This document shows, one piece after another, positions 61,912 through 64,000 of a stretch of DNA of 64,000 nucleotides. The position numbers and the translations under genes were made by a program. A model generated the notes under the pieces. The model saw nothing but the letters and a program-made list of their open reading frames with translations. It ran no database searches and was not told the origin of the DNA. This DNA is from UBA7672 sp038326205. Its GTDB lineage: Bacteria > Pseudomonadota > Alphaproteobacteria > Caulobacterales > Hyphomonadaceae. Within the stretch, counting starts at the first letter, position 1; the number at the start of each line of letters is the position of its first letter. The DNA is taken from NCBI GenBank assembly GCA_038326205.1, contig JBBQJV010000006.1, forward strand, positions 26,093 to 90,092. The letters run 5' to 3'.

Positions 61912-62776
61912 TCTGAACCTGCTCCCGGAACTGATCGATCAGTGATTTTAGCGCCAAACCCGCATTCGTCAGCTCAAGGCTGGCCGATTTCGAGCAAAGC
62001 GTATTGGCCTCCCGGTTAAGCTCCTGACACAGAAAGTCCAGCTTCCGGCCGACCGCTTCATCCGATGCCAGGATCGAGCGCGCCGTGGCGATGTGGGCCG
62101 AAAGGCGATCCAACTCCTCGCGAACATCGGCCCGCGTCGCCATCATCAGAACTTCCTGCGCAATACGGTCCGGATCAATGGCAACCTCTTTCCCGAGCTC
62201 GGAAAGTCGCGCCTTGAACCTGTCCCGCACCAGCCCCGGCTGCTTGCTGGCAAATTCGGCGGTCTGCGCACTCAACTGTTCCATCTGCGCCAGCATGCCG
62301 TTGAACAGATCCTGGATACCAGCGCCCTCTATCCCTCGCGCCTCGCCGAGCATATCGAGCGCCTTGTCGAGCCCGGCCAGCAAGTCCTTCGAGACCGTTT
62401 CATCCATATTGGCGCCGGTCCGCGAGACGCCCTTCATGACGCCAACCGTGTTGAGCAGACCGTCGAAACGCGCCGGCGCCACGGCTGATCTTGTCCAGAT
62501 CCGCGACAGCCTCGCCAGCCTCGCCAACTCGCGCGTGTCGATGAAGCTCGCGCCCGAGTCCTTCGTCCAGTCGACCTTCAGCTGCAACTGGAAACTGCCG
62601 CGCTGGAACCGCTCCTTTACGCGGCGGCGGGCCTCAAAGTCGACAGGTTCACAGCCCGGCGGAAAATTTGTACGCAAATCCACGGACTTGCCGTTGACGG
62701 ATCGCGCTTCCCAGACCCACGCGCCCCATGCGGCCTGTCCCTGCGCGCGACCGAAGCCGGTCATCCCCCGGATCAT
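61901..62776 (-). CDS. yicC: YicC family endoribonuclease
   Basis: A 291-residue protein of the YicC/YloC family, shown in E. coli to be an endoribonuclease acting on sRNAs. The typical N-terminus MTGFGRAQG is followed by WEARSVNGKSVDLR. A C-terminal segment REANTLCSKS is characteristic. The order yicC-gmk is widely conserved. An alternative start is four codons in. Confidence 0.92.
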   Translation of the reverse strand: MIRGMTGFGRAQGQAAWGAWVWEARSVNGKSVDLRTNFPPGCEPVDFEARRRVKERFQRGSFQLQLKVDWTKDSGASFIDTRELARLARLSRIWTRSAVAPARFDGLLNTVGVMKGVSRTGANMDETVSKDLLAGLDKALDMLGEARGIEGAGIQDLFNGMLAQMEQLSAQTAEFASKQPGLVRDRFKARLSELGKEVAIDPDRIAQEVLMMATRADVREELDRLSAHIATARSILASDEAVGRKLDFLCQELNREANTLCSKSASLELTNAGLALKSLIDQFREQVQNVE

Positions 62777-62804
62777 TTCCCGCCCCGATTCATCAAAGCC
62801 CGCC

Positions 62805-63947
62805 TCATTGCGGATTCACGGCGGGCGGGACTGCGTCTGACGGATCGTTGGCCGCGCGAACTGCCGGCGTTTTCAATCCGGCCGCTTCATTCGCCTTACG
62901 CAGCTTCCAGTACGCATCGACGTTCTTCGCGTGCTCGGCATAGCTGTCGGCGAATACGTGACCGCCCTTGCCGTCGGCGACAAAATAGAGCGCCTTCGAT
63001 TTCGCTGGTTTCAGAACGGCACGAATGGCGCCCGCGCCGGGATTGCAGATCGCGGTCTCCGGCAGGCCGTCGATCTGATAGGTGTTCCACGGCGTCCGAT
63101 CCGCCAGCTCCTTGCTGGTGATCGACCGTCCAATCGGCACGCCCTTGGTGATGCCGTAGACAGTGGTCGAGTCGGCCTGCAGGCGCATGCCAAGGATGAG
63201 CCGGTTCACCATTGCCGCGGCCACCATCGGCTGTTCGTCTGTGTTGCCGGTTTCCTTCTCGACAACTGATGCAAGGATGATCGCTTCCATCTGCGTCTTC
63301 ACGGGATCAGCCCGCTGCGGCTTTTCCCATTGCGATGCCAACGCGCTCGAGTCGCGCGTATCCCAGATTTCGGCGAGCAGATCCTTCTGCGCTTTTTTCA
63401 TCCGGTCGATGACCTGGACAATCGTGTCGCCGCGCGTGACGGCGTAGTCACCGGGCAGTAGTGATCCTTCTGCGATATCCGTCGGCCCCTCGCCGCCCAG
63501 CTTGTAGCTGTGATCAGGTCCGCCAGTCGCTTTCCACTCGCGATCCTTCAGCATGGTCAGGATCTGGGGGACGCTCAAACCCTCCGGCACGATCACCGCA
63601 TATTGCAGGGGAGAGCCGGTCGTGAGGTCCTTGACGATGGTCTCCATGCTGGCGCCGCTGGCGATCTCATACTCGCCAGCTTTCATCACGGGCTTTTCGC
63701 CCATCACTTCACGGATGCGCAGGGCGAGACGGAACTGCTCGGCGTCGGCGATGGCGCCGGCGTCCTCAAGCTTTGTGGCGATGGCCTGGGTCGATGCTCC
63801 GCGCTCGACGGTGACGACGCGCGGCTTGCCATCCTCGCTCGCGGGGCCTTCGCCCGAATAGACGTTGCTAAGCCAGAACCAGCCGGCGCCGGCGGCGCCA
63901 GCGGCGAGCAAAATCACGACGAACAGAAAACCAAGAAGCTTGCCCAA
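62805..63947 (-). CDS. mltG: endolytic transglycosylase MltG
   Basis: A 380-residue inner-membrane lytic transglycosylase that ends glycan strands near sites of synthesis. An N-terminal membrane helix (GFLFVVILLAAGAAGAGWFW) is followed by a LysM-like region and the YceG catalytic domain. The catalytic Glu is in SVVEKETG, and TVYGITKG and PGAGAI are signature segments. A TTG at 63947 with GGAG upstream is the likely start. A Pro/Ala-rich tail follows. It is first of the leftward mltG-yicC-gmk transcript, in which fabF or pabC would usually be next. Confidence 0.93.
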   Translation of the reverse strand: MGKLLGFLFVVILLAAGAAGAGWFWLSNVYSGEGPASEDGKPRVVTVERGASTQAIATKLEDAGAIADAEQFRLALRIREVMGEKPVMKAGEYEIASGASMETIVKDLTTGSPLQYAVIVPEGLSVPQILTMLKDREWKATGGPDHSYKLGGEGPTDIAEGSLLPGDYAVTRGDTIVQVIDRMKKAQKDLLAEIWDTRDSSALASQWEKPQRADPVKTQMEAIILASVVEKETGNTDEQPMVAAAMVNRLILGMRLQADSTTVYGITKGVPIGRSITSKELADRTPWNTYQIDGLPETAICNPGAGAIRAVLKPAKSKALYFVADGKGGHVFADSYAEHAKNVDAYWKLRKANEAAGLKTPAVRAANDPSDAVPPAVNPQ

Positions 63948-64000
63948 GCACCGAACTCCGAAGACGGCCCGCCAGCCTTACACTGCCCAGCCTGCCTCGA

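Noticed and set aside
1..64000. Prophage, insertion sequence, CRISPR array, integron, rRNA or tRNA genes
   Set aside because: No transposase, integrase, phage structural gene, regularly spaced repeat array or tRNA-like TPsiC signature was found in the intergenic DNA.

Overview
This looks like a chromosomal window from a GC-rich alphaproteobacterium, most likely Caulobacterales (Hyphomonadaceae or a relative). The evidence is a MipZ division-site ATPase, a bactofilin paired with an M23 peptidase, DUF2336 and DUF1489 proteins, an argC of the short type, and the block lptF-lptG-lptD-surA-pdxA-rsmA with convergent gmk-yicC-mltG. No phage, insertion sequence, CRISPR array, rRNA or tRNA gene was seen. 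Most of the window is core housekeeping DNA.

Layout. 0.25-1.9 kb: M23 peptidase and bactofilin. 2-7.7 kb: two small unknown genes, aspS, divergent rnd, an unknown 247-aa protein and a lytic transglycosylase. 7.7-13.6 kb: a class III CoA-transferase, a DUF2336 protein, a decayed zeta-toxin-like kinase gene, and rplM-rpsI followed by a membrane gene and argC. 13.7-19.8 kb: an M28 peptidase, the iron pair bfd-bfr, an MpaB-like oxygenase, a VanZ-like protein, a dienelactone-hydrolase-like enzyme and a DUF4105 protein. 20-27.7 kb: a TIR-membrane-SUMF1 protein, an FMN glutamate-synthase-like enzyme, rtcB behind an attenuator-like leader, GNAT, SixA, a Ca/Na exchanger, a 26-aa membrane peptide and a Nudix hydrolase. 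28.3-29.1 kb is a repeat-filled gap. 29.1-38.8 kb: clpS-clpA, a D-Ala-D-Ala carboxypeptidase, a SPOR-like lipoprotein with mipZ, panC, an alpha/beta hydrolase, DUF1489 and an unknown exported protein.

39.2-47.5 kb carries a dispersed leucine-catabolism set (liuD, liuC, liuB, i.e. methylcrotonyl-CoA carboxylase and methylglutaconyl-CoA hydratase), interleaved with a glycerate kinase, a methyltransferase, a Cys-rich lipoprotein and a DUF3667 protein. A broken second copy of the kinase 3' end lies across the methyltransferase gene. 47.6-53 kb: a cNMP-patatin phospholipase, a Tat-exported gluzincin with TPRs, holC and pepA. 53.2-64 kb: the LPS-export, OMP-chaperone and pdxA-rsmA operon, facing mltG-yicC-gmk.

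Two regulatory signals stand out. First, CtrA-box-like TTAA-N7-TTAA sites, one perfect and four with a single mismatch, lie in front of envelope or division genes (M23-bactofilin, lytic transglycosylase, DUF2336, D,D-carboxypeptidase, SPOR lipoprotein-mipZ). Second, the rtcB leader has a 25-codon ORF with a good ribosome site, two near-identical hairpins and a canonical terminator before the gene. This architecture resembles translation-coupled attenuation. Both are inferences from sequence alone.
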